64,000 nt of DNA from Rehmannia glutinosa (taxonomy: Eukaryota > Streptophyta > Magnoliopsida > Lamiales > Orobanchaceae), in NCBI GenBank assembly GCA_016081115.2, contig CM071933.1:55690660-55754659 (forward strand). Reading direction: 5' to 3'. Below are positions 44,916 through 58,529 of this stretch, piece after piece. The translations under genes and the position numbers were made by a program. Position 1 is the first letter of the stretch, and every line of letters begins with the position of its first letter. The notes beneath the pieces are model-generated. The model had not been told where the DNA came from and made no database searches. It saw only the letters and a list, made by a program, of their open reading frames with translations.

Positions 44916-45224
44916 GATGATGCCAAAACTTAAAAACATTAAACAACATGTAAACATCAAAGATACATACAGACAATGCAGTAACAAAGAATGTATGCAT
45001 AGAATCGATCGTTTTATTCATCATAGCTTTCTTGTCCTTTACATAGCTGTTCACATTTGGTATCAGAGCATTCTATATCAAAGCAACAATACAGACATCT
45101 ATGCTAGCATACTAATACAAAGTGAAAAAAAAAATTCTAGAAAACTTCATTAAGTATTACAGATGACTTACAAAAACGTATTTTCGTGACTAATATACAT
45201 GAAGGGGTTCGCAGCAACACTTCA

Positions 45225-48200
45225 ACGCCTTCGCTGCCTCCTTCTTTCCTCTTCAGCTTTGTCAAAGTCATCAACTCTTTTTCTCTTTCTTTCTTCTTCC
45301 TCAGCTTTCTCTTCTTCTCATAGGCTTTCTTCGCAACATCATCCTTTCACTTCCTCTCGAGCCATAGCTGAGTTTGTTTTTCATTTTCATCTTCCTATCT
45401 TTTCACGGCCTCAGCATTCTTCCTCGCCACTTCTAGATTTGCCACTTCATCAAACCCAGCCCAGTAGATCCTTCCTTTCTTTCCGGGATCTACAAACTCG
45501 ATATTCTTGGGTCTTGGACGAGGTCGAGAACCTCTTCCTTCACCACTTCTTCATCCTCCTCTGGGTGTGTACTTCACGGAGTCTTCTACTTACCAAATTG
45601 AATGGCTACCGGTAGTCTAGTCTCGCTTATCAACTTCTTCACACAAAGTAAGACCCTTCTCCCAGTACAAATCCCAGTCTTGGGCTAGTGACATCCCTTG
45701 GAAATAGCCTTCGGATTCGAGTGTCTTGAATTCTTCAACTGATCTTGGCTCGGATCCATTGTCAGGAATAGCATCTTGATCCTTCCCTGCCGGAATACCG
45801 CCGTATTATTTCATCACTTCTTCGATGCGGGCATCCGCCTTCTTGTCGAACTCCACCATCCCCGCTTCGATGATTTGTCTTTTCTCCGACATAGGCACAA
45901 ATGAATGCTCGATTGGCAGAGTCACCGGAAGTTTGCTGATAATTGAAGCCGTAACATGACCTGTCTTTGAAGGGTTTTTGTCATTAACGTCAAATCCTTC
46001 GAACATTCCCCTCGTTGTTTTTCTTCTTCTCGCCTTTAGATTCCTTCAACTTCTCTTCTTTCAACTTCCTTAGGGAGTCCTCTTCCCCCTTTTTGGCATC
46101 ATTAAAGGAAAGAGGGACCCTAGGGAACATGTCTCATGAGCATAAAGTCGAGTCTCTTTGGAAGCGGAATTCTGTTTGAGTCCTGCCGCGTAAGCTATCC
46201 GAATTCGAGCGAGTGGCTTCGGACTCGGCTGCCACCAATTTCATTTCATCCATGAGGAGGCTGAATTTCTCATTCATCATGGTCTCCTCAAGACGCAAAA
46301 CTTCTTTTCTCCTCGGGAATTCTTGCAACAACTCCATTTCTGTTTTGTGAGATGCATGCAACCTTTCAATATACGCTTGCATCCTTTGCTTTAGATTAGC
46401 GTTGTCACCATCCATACAAGTATTCCGCCATACAATGCTTTAAAATAATGAATTTGCTCGATTTGCATGGCGATTTCTTTGAGACCATTCTTGGATCCGC
46501 ACCACTATCCCTCTCAAGTCTGCTTTGTGAGGGTAGCGTCCTTGTTGTCCGATCTTAAGTCGAGTGAGGCCTTATGTCTTTCGATCTTCTCAATCTCTTC
46601 ACGAGATCTTCTTGAAGATCTCACGAAATTCATTGTCTCACTTGATTCAAAGCCACTCTTCAAAGAAAGTTGAACTTGGAACAATTGTGTCATAGGGATG
46701 ATGGGATATTCTCTCACCATGAATCTTCATTGTTCAAAGGCGGTCTCTTTTCCAAACCGTAAGATCGGGCGTGAAAGGGAATACATTTGAAAGGCATCAT
46801 CACTCACATATGGGATTGTTTGTGAGGGTTGTACTGTGATGATTCAGCTCTTCTTCGCACTCTCACCATTTGTGATAGCTTCGTCGGTAGTCTTTGCCGC
46901 ACTGTGGAAGCCTCGCAGATGGACGGTGTCTCGTTTGGGGCGATTGAGATATTTTGCCCGGTCGAGCCTCACTGTCTTAACAGCGTCTTCGGTCTCAATG
47001 GATTTTTCTAAGTGAATTACGGTTCCTCTCTTTGCATCATCAGCGTCATCGATGATGATGAAACACGAGGGCTTGGCTCATCATCAAAATTGATTTTTTG
47101 ACGAGCGACTTTATCACTTAGCCGACTCGTAGTTTTGAGAACATCCTCGGTTGGGTCCTTTGGATCCGCAAAGTGGTGGACTCGGCTTCATCTTCCGATC
47201 CTTAAATGATGTATCAAGGTTTTCCCGGGAATCATGAAGTGCGTTTATCTTCTTTTCAATTTCAGCGCTTTGAATAGGAGGAATATTTAGAGTCTCTTCA
47301 ACTTTACCCTGGGAAGTCTCAACCTCCCTTGGGCCTTCATTACCTCCAGCAGTCTCAATCGCAACGAGGCTTTCCATATTCCCGACGAAGCCGCGATTGT
47401 CTTAGGGTCTTGACCATGGCATCCATAGGAGTCTCAACCCTTAGGATTGTACTTTCACCGCCCAGTGTTAACTCCCTGGGGCATCTCCATCCCGTGCCTC
47501 GACTATAAGAATAGTGTCATCACCCTTCAAAGCGGTGACATTTCAGCTGAGATAGACTCAACTGTCCGAGCTTCGTCAATATCAATCTGCTGTGGTTCTT
47601 TCTCAGTTTCCATTTCGCCTTCTTGCTTCAAGTTAGAGTCTTCTCGCAAAGATCCTCCGACCCGCCTGCGGTGGAGAGAGTTTCCCCTCATCCGGCACAC
47701 CACCGGTGAGTGATTGATGATGGGGTCATTCTCGCTCCCGACTCACGGTTTTTTTCTTTTGAATGCTCGCCCGGCTGGGGCAGGTGGTAAAACACCTTCT
47801 TCAGGGGTTGGCTCAACTTGGGTGCCCAAAATCCCACTTTCATTGCCAATTATCTTGGACCCATCCTCCGATAAAGATCGGGACGTGGGGTCGCAACGAT
47901 GTCCGTGGGCAACCGCTACACCACTCCCAAAGGGTTGATTTGTAGGAGATATTGAGACGACTTTCCTGGTCCTTCAAATAATTGTTGCTCATGCAATCGC
48001 TTAGATTCTCTCATTGCTTCTGCATATCCGACTTCTCCGCCGCAAAGAATGGGATCCATATCAAATCCATCGCCTGCGGTACTCAACTAGATTTTCATGA
48101 GTATGCTCATGAGTTCCGATGAACGTGCACATCTTTGCTTTCTCAAGACCTTGTGCTTCCTTCGTCGCTTTGGCTTTTTCCTTCTCCTTGAAGATGTGGA

Positions 48201-49570
48201 GAATATCCATGCGATTATCTTCATTCAGGGCCTCAAGCAAGATTGACTCCAAGAAATCGCAGCAATTCATCTTCTTCCTCAATGTACTCGGGGTGAGCAA
48301 AATGCGCCCTTGAGTGATCTAGCTTCCATGCTCTCCATTCTCTCGAGACGGTCTTGAATGTCCGGGTATCTTGGAGAGTACATGATAACATCATCGTCAT
48401 TATCTTATTCTTGTCCTTCCTTTTCGTGGATTGATGGCAAGATACTCGCTCCTCGCCTTTAGCGTCGATACAAGAGCAAAGTGACAGACAACCTTTTCAA
48501 TGGGATGTTCGATTTGTCTCATTTGCTTTGCTTCTCTTGTCGACGCCTTGGTGAGTCTTCATCGGGACTCTGCGATGACCTTCAAGATCTTGTCGATTCA
48601 TCAATTACTTTAGGAGACTGCATTTCTGAGTTTGATGAGTCTCGGATGTTTTCTCCAAATTGAGTAACAAATTAAGTTTTCTTTTCAAGCTCAATGCTTG
48701 AAGAGTCTTCTTTTTGGTCCGAACTAGAGGAACTTTTGGTTCTTCTTATTATTCTCGATTCAAGCGGTGGGGGCCAGGCATCCTTCTTGGAGGGAGCCTT
48801 TCTTGGCTTGGCAATCCTCTTCTTCCGTATGGTGGAGAAGGGATTTGGATTTCATTCTCGGCCTCCGCAGGGGCAGTGAGACTCGGTTGTACGGGTAGGT
48901 GCATCCTTTTTCTTAGGCTGCAGGGGCTTTCTTTTTCGGTGGAAGGGTAGCGGCTCTGTCCTCGAGGTTGGTGATTCCCCCTCGCTTGTTTCCGCCTTCT
49001 TCATGTGGGCTCCCTTCTAGGCTCCAGAGAGGTTCGCCCTGAACATCTTCTTGTTGACATGGAAGGATTTTCCATGTCGAAGGGGAATACCCTTCACTTC
49101 CATCAAGTGGCCAATCACGAGGCCATATCCAAGAGATCCTCCAAAGGATCCATCATCCTTGAATGTCTTATTCAAGACATTCAGCAGTAGTCTCATCGAC
49201 ATAAACTCAAAGACAAGTTTACTATCTTGCCATGCATGATCGCATCCATGACGATCAACTTAGTCTTTGACAGCTGGTTAAAGCTGCCAAACTTCCTGTC
49301 TACACACTTGGAGACGACATCCATCAACTTATGATAGTCGTCCTTCAGCAATTTCTTATCAGCTGTGTAGACCATCTTAGCAGCACACACCGGTTTGGCT
49401 ACATCTTTCCACGCAGCAGCCAAATCAACATCAGCTTCATTAATCTCATACATGCCTTCCGATGGCAACAAGCAGTGCTCCGCAAGGTCCTTAGCATTTA
49501 TCTTTATGTCCTTGCGGTGGATGTAAGACTTGATCCCTTTGTGTTGCACTTCCTCGTTAACATAGAAATG
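45225..49570 (-). pseudogene. Extra ORF of copy E, middle and C-terminal part
   Basis: It continues the ORF that starts at 62725. Well-preserved N-terminal-domain words lie at 49582-49193 (YVNEEVQHKGIKSYIHRKDI, KDLAEHCLLPSEG). A Lys/Pro-rich part near 48700-48960 and the segment ASIISKLPVTLP at 45806-46006 follow; the latter aligns with IIAKKLPVTRH in copy B. The coiled-coil C-terminus lies near 45225-45500. The hydrophobic plus-strand ORF 45199-45615 is the antisense of that coiled coil. Function unknown. Confidence 0.72.
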
Positions 49571-51109
49571 TGTAGGTCCCAAGGGGTGTAAGTGTAAGGT
49601 TTAGAAAGGGGGGTTGAATAAACCTTACCAAATTTTTGATTTAGTCCTTTTAAAAATTCGAGTTGATCTTTGCGCATAGTTGTATCCTTGGTGGACAGCC
49701 AATTTCGTTAATCAGAGAGTTAGTCTCTCAACGGACTTAATCGAGTGTTGATGGAATAAGGTTTGTTAAGTTTAACTCAATTTGTGGTTTGTTTTCAGCG
49801 GAAGACTTAACACCCTTAAGTTTGGTTAAGAGAGATTTAGAGCTTGATTTAGTACTTAGAGGTTATCTAATGGATAGCAAATATGTCGTGAGAATTAAAC
49901 AAATATGATGCAAGAATTAAAGTCTTTGAAATGTAAATGACACAATAAGATTTTTATAGAGGTTCGAAGATGGGGTAATTCTTCTACTCCTCTCTTCTCC
50001 AACTCCTGGAGGAATCCACTAGGTATTGATCAAGATACAAAGTGGTAACGATCCGGATACAAGTCTTGATCACACGGTGACTTGATCCTTTGGGACTCGA
50101 TCACCGAGACGCCTTGATCACTCACCGGCGGCTTCTCGACGACTCGGCCTTCTTCACGGGGCATTTGCCTTGTTACTGACCCACTTGCTCAAGCTCTTTG
50201 GATTTGATCACTAAGCCCTCCAAAAGCTCAAGACTTGGTTTGACCTTGAACCTTCCTACAATCCTTCGTGGAATGTAGACCCCTTGATTTTCGCATTTCC
50301 TCTTCAACCGATTGAAGTTATCTTTCCTTCACGGTGAGTGTTGGATTGATGTTCTTCGTAGTGTAGGCTTGAGGATTGAGCGTTTAATGACTTGAGAATA
50401 TTTGGTTACTGATTCTAATAATTGCTTGAATGTTTGTGGTTCTCGTCCGCTGCTCTCGAGTCCTTCCTCGGCCTTTTATAGTGATCTTTCAAAAATTTGC
50501 CCGTTGAAGAGATAGGCTTATTTTTGAAAGTCACTTGTGGTCGTTGGCTTGTCTTGTAGCGATCCTTGGAATTGCCATTTCCTCGTATGAATTGTTCTTC
50601 ACCTTTTCGAGTTCGACACGGTGTAGTGCTTTCCATTGGTTTATTCCTTTTGCACGCTTCGGGATGAGCACTTCGAGAAAGGTATCATGGAGATATTACT
50701 TGTTTAAGTAATTCTCTTGATTTGCGGCAACGAATCTTTTTCGATTATCTTGACTTTGCATTTCCTTGCTTTCCCAGGTGACTTAGAGTCGACTTCCAAT
50801 CATGGATGACTCTTACATCACTTCCACTTGAGACTTGGCTTTTCTTGAGTTGACTTGATCGATACTCCACTCACCGCATCTGTTTGCTCCTTGATAGAGT
50901 TCCCCGTCTTCTCTTCTTAAGTCGGTGTCTTGCAATGAGTCTTCCTTCCGGTCTCCGGTTGTCTTCTTGCATGTTTGGGCATACCGACTTAACAAACTTG
51001 ACCATTTCTATTTATTACAATGCATTTTACAACAAAAATTGGGGTGCCAACTTCCTATTCTAAGTTTTACATGGCATTCATCAAAATCTAAACAATAAAT
51101 TTTCCAACA
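49571..51109 (-). repeat. 3' LTR of copia copy C
   Basis: 1539 bp; TATAAAAG at 50480-50473. The LTR start reads TGTTGGAAAATT, one base off the family TGTTGGGAAATT. Confidence 0.9.
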
Positions 51110-51123
51110 ATTTCCCCCTTTTT
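51110..51123 (-). promoter_or_regulatory. Polypurine tract of copy C
   Basis: Minus-strand AAAAAGGGGGAAAT abuts the 3' LTR. Confidence 0.83.
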
Positions 51124-51380
51124 GATGATGCAAAACTTAAAACATTCAAAAATGTAAATAGCAAAGATACATACAGAGATAGTGTCTTCACATAGAATGT
51201 ATGCGTAGAATCAATCCTTTTATTATAACGTTTTTGTTCTTTTACACAATCATGTTTACAAGGTGTATCGGAGCAAACATTTGTAAAAAAAAATTAGCTT
51301 TATTGCGGAAGACTTACATAGTATGTGTTTACATAGTAAAATACATGAAGGGGTGGACAAAGAACACTTCATCTCCTTCA

Positions 51381-54300
51381 TTGTCTCTCTTCTTTCATCT
51401 TGTTCAAGATCTTTCGCTCTTCTTCTCTTTTTCTCATCGTCACCGCCTTCTTCTTCTTTTCATATGCCTTCCGGCAGCTTCATCTCTTCTTAATCTCTCT
51501 TGTCTTTCCTCCCATAGCTGAGTTTGTCTCTTATTTTCTTCTTCTATTCTTTTCGCATACTCAAAGCATTACTTTTAGCCACTTGCAAATTGGCTACTTG
51601 GTCAAGACCAGCCCAAAGAGATCCCTCCTTTCTTGCCTCCGGATCTACGTACTCAATGTTTTTGGGCAGAGGCCTAGGTCTCGAAACCTCTTCCTCCACC
51701 ATCGCTTCTTCCTCTACCTCTCGGTCGTGTATTGTCTTTGGGGTCTTTTTCTTTTCGGTGAGTGACCAGCAGAGTGACTGCCGGTAGTCTCCTCTGTCGG
51801 CCTTCTTCACATAACGTGAGACCCTTTTCCCAAGACAAGTCCCAAGCTTGAGCCATAGACATTTTTGCAAAGTATCCTTCGATGCGAGCGTTTTAAATTC
51901 ATCAACGATCGTGGCTCGGTCCCGACATCCGAGATGGCATAAGTGTCTCTGTCTCTTTGGAATGCCTCCATGTTGTTTCAAGATGTTCATAACTCGGGCA
52001 TCCATTCTTCCTTCCACTTCCTCCATCCCTCGCTTCAATTGTTTTTTCTCTTTTCACCATAGATATAGCAGAGTGTTGGAGTGGCGAGTCACCGGGAGTT
52101 CTTTGTTGATAATGTCACCATTTTGTGACAAGACCTTGTTGGGGGTTTGTGCAATCATCAAGGTCACAACTTTCGATCCTTCCCCTCAAAGACTTTCCTT
52201 TCTTTTGTTTTGACACTTCTCTCATTTGTCTTTCCCTTTACAAACCGCTTCCTCCTTTTCAAACCGAGATCTCTTTAGCGTTTTAAAGTATTCCTCTTCC
52301 CCTTTTTGGCATCATCAAAGGAGAGAGGAACACTGAAACATATCTTGGCAAGCGGGAAGTCGAGCTCGATGATAGCCGAGTTACGCCTCAAGTCATTTGC
52401 GGTGTATGCGGCACGAAATTCGGAGCGAGTAGCGTTGGACTCTATCGAAATTAGCTTCATCTCGGCCATGAGAAGGCTGAATTTTCTATTCATGTTGTCT
52501 TCCATACGTTGTAGATCACACTTATTTTGCTCACGCAATGACTTTATCTCGGCGAGTGTGAGCTTCATGCATGTGCTCAATGTGTTCTCTCAATTTCGTT
52601 TTGCATCGCATTCTCGGCTCTCCATACCAAAGAAACTTGTTAAACAATGTCCTCAAGTATCTAACTTGTTCCACACGCATTGTTTTTCTTTGTTGCCACC
52701 ATTCCCCGATCGTGATGCTTATACCTCTCAAGTCGTTGATAAGGTTGGCATCTCTGTTGTCGCCGCATGTCCATAGAGGCCTGGTGCCTCTCCATCCGTT
52801 CAATTTTAGCAAATAATGCCTTGAACACCTCCCGAACTTAATTTGTTTCTTTCTCAGTTGCGATGGCCATGCGGCGTCAAAGTCATAGTCATTTGGAAAG
52901 ATGGTACGACGGCGGAATGACATGAGCTGGCGTGGAAGCGTGCGAGCTCGTTCTCGACTCTTGGGAGGTCGGGTACCTCCGGGAGAAAGAAAATGATTCT
53001 ACAAAGGAGTCATCACGACTCACCGGGATTTGTTCAATGATGAGAGGTGCGCGTGAAGTTCCTTTTGAGTCGAACTCGCTGTGGAGGAGCTGTGCGATGG
53101 AGACTGTTTCACCGAGGTCTTTTGTGAAGTGGACCCACTTTGCCGAGCCTCGTTTGTCCCAACAGCCTTCGTTGGTCTCATTTGGTTTCTCAATTGAGTG
53201 GACTGGTCCTCGGCCTTATCGAGCGTCATCGGACGATGATGAGATTTCCATTGGTGGCTCATCATCAAAGTTGAAAGTTTTGACGAGTAGTCTTGAGATC
53301 GACTTGCTCATCGCCGGGAACATCCGCGGTGAGTCTTTTGGATCGGTCGGGGATGACTCAAGATCTTCGTCTCCTTCTCGATCCCAAAAAGGTTACATCG
53401 GGGTTATCCTGGGAATCATGAAGCGCGCTTATCTCCTTTTCGAGATGGATCAATGATAGCAGGAGAGATGTTCTCTATTTCGCTTTCTTTACCCCGGAAG
53501 TCTCAACCTCCCGTGGCCTTCATTACCTCCTACAGTCTCAAGCTGCAGTGAGGCTCTTGGACCTCCCTTTCGACGGTGTCACTGTCTTAGGGTCTTCTAT
53601 GGTGGCATCCATTGGAGTCTCAACCCCATGGATTGCACTTTCATCGCCGAGAGTGTTAACTCCCGGGGTTGTTCCTTCCTGCGCCGATCGCATCGGCAGC
53701 GTCATTAGCCTTTAGAGCGTTGGCACCTCGGTGAGACAATCTCAATCGCCTCGAGCTTCGTTGATGACAACTTTTGTGTACTTTGTGGTTGTTCCTTCTC
53801 CACTTCGCCTCCTAGATTCGTCGTGGTCATACGCAACATTCTCCGACCTTGCCTGCGGTGGAGGGAGTTCCCCCTCGGGCGGCGCACCGGTGAGTGACTT
53901 GGAATGGGGTCACTCGTCTCCAAACTCCCGGGCTGTTTCTAGTGAGTGTTCAGCCGTTGGGGCGGTGGTGAGACACCTTCATTAGGGGTTGGCTCAACGG
54001 GGTCCCCACTAACCCGATTTCATCGCCAGATTCCTTAATTCCTTCTCCCGAGTGAGTGGGGAAGTGGTGGCAAGAACAACAAGTGGCGATTTCTTTGAAC
54101 CACTCCCATTGGATCAATTTCATTTGTGTTTTGGAGGACTCTCCTGGTCCCTCCATCAATCTTTTCTCGTGAAGGATTCTCGATTCGTGCAATGCTTGCT
54201 TTGATTTGCAACTTTTCGTGGCGGCAAAGCAAAGTTCGGATCCTCATCATCTGTCGGATAAGACATCAAGGAGATGATGTGTGTGTTCGTAGTGCGGGTG

Positions 54301-55862
54301 ATAGGCGATGATCTTTGGCCTTCTCACGTGCCTCGGCCTTCCTCTGCTGTCTTTCCTTCTCCTTGTCCTTGAAGATGCAAGATATATGTGCGATTTTCCT
54401 CATCCAAATGCTTGGACCACGGTGGTCACTCCAAGGAAGTTTCAGTTCCTCTTCCTCTTCTATAAATTCAGCCGTTGGAATTGTTCCTTGATCGACTCAA
54501 TTTCCACTTCCTCCACTCTCGCAGACGATTTTGGATGTCCGGGTAAAGTGGGGATAGGATCATCACATCACTATCGCCTTTATCGGCTTCTTTTTGTGTC
54601 TCAGTGCTTGCAGACTACTGTTGTGTTTTCAGTTTGCCTCTGTTGATCGCCTTCAGCAGACTTAGCTGTTTCATCAATTATATCTAGGGACTCTACTTCT
54701 CCAGCAGTCTCAGATTCTGCTCCGGTGAGTGGTCGACTCGGCCAATTTCTCAAGCTCGGAGTGCTTGATGATTCTTCTTCGTCTCCTAGTTTGTACCAGA
54801 GGAATTTCGGTTCGTAGAGAATTTCTTCTTCGAGTGCAGGCGGCGGGGGGGCTGGTGTTTTCTTACGAGGAGCTGGCCGTCTTGGCTTATGAGTTCTCCT
54901 CTTTTTGATGATCGGAGAAGGTATTTGAGAGTCCTTCTCGACCGCTGGGCCGGGCGGGAGACACACTGCGGGGGCGGGTGACTCTACTGCGGGCGGGGAG
55001 CAGAGTTTGTTTTTTTCTTTTGCATGAGAGCAGCGATCTTCTTAGTAGTCAGCTGGGGCAGTTTTTCTTCTTTGGTGTAGAGGAAAATTTGTATCTTCAG
55101 TGGTCGGTGATTCCCCTCACTCGTGTCGCCTCTCTTGGTGTGGGCTCTCTTCGTGCGCCAGAGAGGTTTGATCGAACATCCTCTTGTTTACATGGTACGC
55201 CTTTCCATGTCTAAGAGGAACTTCTTTCACCTCCATCAGTCGGCCAACCACGGACCATATCCTAGGGATCCTCCAAATGCACCATCTTCCTTGAAGGATT
55301 TGTTCCCTACATTCTGGCAGAGTCATGCTATAGACAAACAAACTCAGCCCAGATTTATTTTCTTTTCTTCAATGATCGCGGCCATTACGATCAATTTTGC
55401 TTTTGATTGGTCAAAGCCGCCAAATTTGATGTCTATGCCTTCAGCAGACCCTCTTGTTTCTTTGTGTAAACTATTTTATCAAGATAGTCGGGCTTGGCTA
55501 TTTCCTTCCAAGCATCAGCCATGTTTACATCAACATCGTTGATTTCGATGCTCCTTCCGTCGGTAGTGAGCAAAGTGTTCACCAAATCCTTGGCGGAGAT
55601 GGTGAACTTCTTTCCGTGAATAGATGACTTTATCCCTTCATCTTGAGTCTCGGCGTTCACGTAGAATCGGGCGACCTCCTCCACATAGGTCATCGGATAT
55701 TCCATCGTCGGAAACGATTTCAAATTTTTACATTTCCAATTTCTCAGCAATTTTCTTCACTAAGGTGTCGTCGGACCCCTGTTTCACCATGCCGTCGAAA
55801 TCCACAGTAGACCCGGTGTGGATTTGCTTTCCTAACTTGACAAAATCATAGGTGGGTGCCAT
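51381..55862 (-). pseudogene. Extra ORF of copia copy C, decayed
   Basis: ATG at 55862-55860. YVEEVARFYVNAETQDEG and GKKFTISAKDLVNTLLTTDG lie within 55433-55750. A Pro/Lys-rich part (IIKKRRTHKPRRPAPRKK) is at 54800-54966. The segment VANLQVAKSNA and the surrounding charged region lie in 51544-52038. Of the four copies this one keeps the longest readable pieces of the middle region (52531-52923). Stops and frameshifts remain. Confidence 0.72.
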
Positions 55863-56422
55863 TTTTTTAGGATTTCACCGAAGAAAACTTAGAGGTTGAT
55901 TTGAAGATAGATAGGGTTTTGAGAGAGTTTTGCTTTTGCTTCTGAAAGAAATGAACGGTTTTGGTAATATGAGAGAGAGAAGAAGGAAAGCTTAAGTATG
56001 GTTTATGAAAGGACGTGCGGGTGGTTTTTGAAATGTGATCGAAATCAACGGCTTAGATTTTGCACGCCGATTTAGCATTTAATGTCTCGTATTTAATGCG
56101 GCAGCATTTATATCCAATCATAAGCTTGGTGTGCAGCTTTTTTCAGACACGTCATAATTATCTTTGACGTAATTCTTAAAAACATTCCCGCTTAGTCAAA
56201 ACGACTGCGTTTTTGTCACTTGGCTCTTAAATGACTTAGCTTTTATCCTTAGTCGGTTTAACTCTTCTTCTCGATTCTCTTTGTGACTCAAATTTGTCGA
56301 GTTGACTTGGTATATTGTCTTCTTCCGATACGGCCGATTCGTGAGTTCAACTCTTTTTCCCTTTTTTTTTGTGTTCCATTTCTTTTCTTTGATTCTTCCG
56401 AGTGTCACCAGCTCAATTAACC
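55863..56422 (-). promoter_or_regulatory. pol to extra-ORF spacer with promoter-like signals, copy C
   Basis: On the minus strand: an ACGTCA...TGACGT inverted pair near 56177-56151, an ATTGG plus TATAAAT block near 56118-56106, a CT-rich leader and AAACCCTA near 55911-55918. Same order as in copy B. Confidence 0.48.
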
Positions 56423-56960
56423 CTAACTCATGCTTGAGTTCTTCAAATCTTGACTCACATAATGGTTTTGTGAAGATGTCACCAATTGTTTATCGGTTGA
56501 GATATATTCCAAGATGATGTCCTTCTTTTCAACATGATCTCTTATGAAGTGATATCTCGACATCGATATGCTTTGTTCTTGAGTGCAACACAGATTTTGA
56601 GTGATTGCAATTGCACTTGTGTTATCACACATGATTGGAATTTCTTTTTCCTCAACTTCATAGTCTCTCATTTGTTGTCTCATCCATAGGATTTGGGCAC
56701 AACTTGCCAGCCTATGTATTCGTTTGGTTGAGAGAGGTGGCTATTGAGTTTTGCTTCTTGCTAAACCCAGAAATCAGCCTATTTCCCAAAGATTTGACAT
56801 GTGCGAGGTGCTCTTTCTGTCAACTCGCATCCAAAGATAGTCGGAATCTAAATAGCCAATTAGCTTGAATCCACCTTCCTTTGGATACCATAAGCCAACT
56901 TCTTGGCTTCTTTTCAAGTATCTCAATATTCTCTTAGCTTTGTCATATGGCTCTCTTTTT
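56423..56960 (-). pseudogene. copia RNase H domain, copy C
   Basis: The frame 56683-56423 has EIPIMCDNTSAIAITQN and YHFIRDHVEKKDIILEYI. It ends at TAG 56425-56423, then GGT TAA. Confidence 0.84.
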
Positions 56961-57903
56961 GGAGCATATTGAAATCTTGCACATACACCTACAAACAAAG
57001 GTGATGTCCGCCCGCTTTCGTAAGATAGAGCAATGATCCAATAAGTGCTCAGATCTTGTTTGATCTGAGCTTGCCATCCGCATCCATGTCCATTTTGATC
57101 GATGTATTTATTGGTATTTTCACAGAAGACTTCTCCTCCATACCAAATTTCTTCATTAAATCTCTCGGTGTATTTTGTTTGACTTATGAAGGTTCCATCT
57201 TTCGGTTGTTTCACTTGGAGTCCAAGGAAGAATGGCTCTCCCTCATGCTCATTTCAAATTTACTTTGCATGAGGTTTGAAAAATTTTTACATAGCTCTCC
57301 GTTTGTGGATGCAAAAATGATGTCATCCACATATATTTGAACAAGTAGTATACTCTTTTTGTCTTGAATTCGAAAAGTGTTCTATCTACTTTTCCTTTTG
57401 TGAATCCATTCTCGATTAGGAATTGTGACAACGTGTCATACCATGCTCGGGTGCCTGTTTCAATCCATACTGAGCTTTCTTGAGTTTGTATACCTTATCT
57501 CCAAGAGTCTTTCGCTCAAATCCTCGGAGGTTGTTCAACATACACTTCTTCGCCCAATAAACTATTTAGGAATGCGCTTTTTACATCCATCGATATACAA
57601 GAAAAATTCTTGTGAGTCGCATAGGCAAGAAACATCCTTATAGCTTCCAATCTTGCTACAGGAGCAAATGTTTCATAAAAATCTATTCCTTCTTCTTGGC
57701 AATATCCTTTGGCTACTAGTCTTGCTTTGTTTCTTACCACGTAACCTTCCCCGTTCATCTTATTTCGAACACCCATTTAGTACCAATAACGTTTTGATGG
57801 ATGGGTCTTTGAACTAATTCCCATACTTTATTTCTTTCAAATCGATTCGACTCTTCTTGCATAGCTTAATCCAATGTGTGTCGTCCAATGCTTGTAACAC
57901 ATG
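56961..57903 (-). pseudogene. copia reverse transcriptase, copy C
   Basis: It has NKARLVAKGYCQEEGIDF and ARLEAIRMFLAYATHKNF (57516-57776). The YVDD codons are at 57333-57322. It begins at the deletion junction where integrase has been lost. Frame-broken. Confidence 0.86.
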
Positions 57904-58529
57904 TAGCGGATGCAATATTCTTGTTGAAGATGGGCATGTCTTTTCTTTGAATGATGATTTGATTTGTTTTCCCTTCGACATGCGTCACATATACTCTCCT
58001 TTCGTATATCGAGTCCGAAGTCCTTCCACAAAACAACTCGCAAGCTTGTTAATCGTTTTGAAATTCGGGTGACTCGACTTTTTGTGCCACAACCAACTTG
58101 ATTCATTTGTGCTTTTGCTAGTAGACAGTCTTTGGGTGTAGCGGTTGACCAATCTACTACATACATGTTCTTTTGTCTCGCATCCTTGCAACACAACTTC
58201 ATTCGATTCAGCCTCCTTGATTTGGCATATACCCATGTTAAATCCAACATTATAGCCCTTATCACGAGTTGATCGATGCTTAGCAAGTTGAAGTTGAGTC
58301 CTTCAACATATGCAACATCCGTGATTTCTAATCCATTCCTCTTGATGGATCCAATGCCTCTTATTTCACCTGGAGCTTCATTTCCTCTAAATATGACTTT
58401 TGCTCCTTTAACTTCCTTGAATTTTGACAGATTTTTCTTATTTCTGTCATATGTCCGGAAATGTACCACTATCGAATTACCACTATCCATATACCAGGTT
58501 CTTTGGCACTCATTCTCTTGAACATGCAA
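57904..58529 (-). pseudogene. Protease and pre-integrase remnant, copy C; integrase core absent
   Basis: Protease words TWYMDSGNS and LEITDVAYVEGLNFNLLSI are followed by the pre-integrase zinc words SICDACRRENKS. The sequence then jumps at about 57903 from the pre-integrase region to the start of RT. The DDE core and C-terminal region present in A and B are gone. The minus-strand ORF 58529-57837 runs across the junction. Confidence 0.84.

Larger units (their letters stand above)
43359..49570 (-). mobile_element. Copia copy E, 3' part (interrupted by copy C)
   Basis: 3' LTR, PPT and most of the extra ORF of a diverged member of the same copia family. The ORF breaks off at 49570 where copy C begins and resumes at 62535 with the matching N-terminal part, so both halves are one element. 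The flank at 43354-43358 is ATAAG; the partner is outside the window. Confidence 0.87.
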
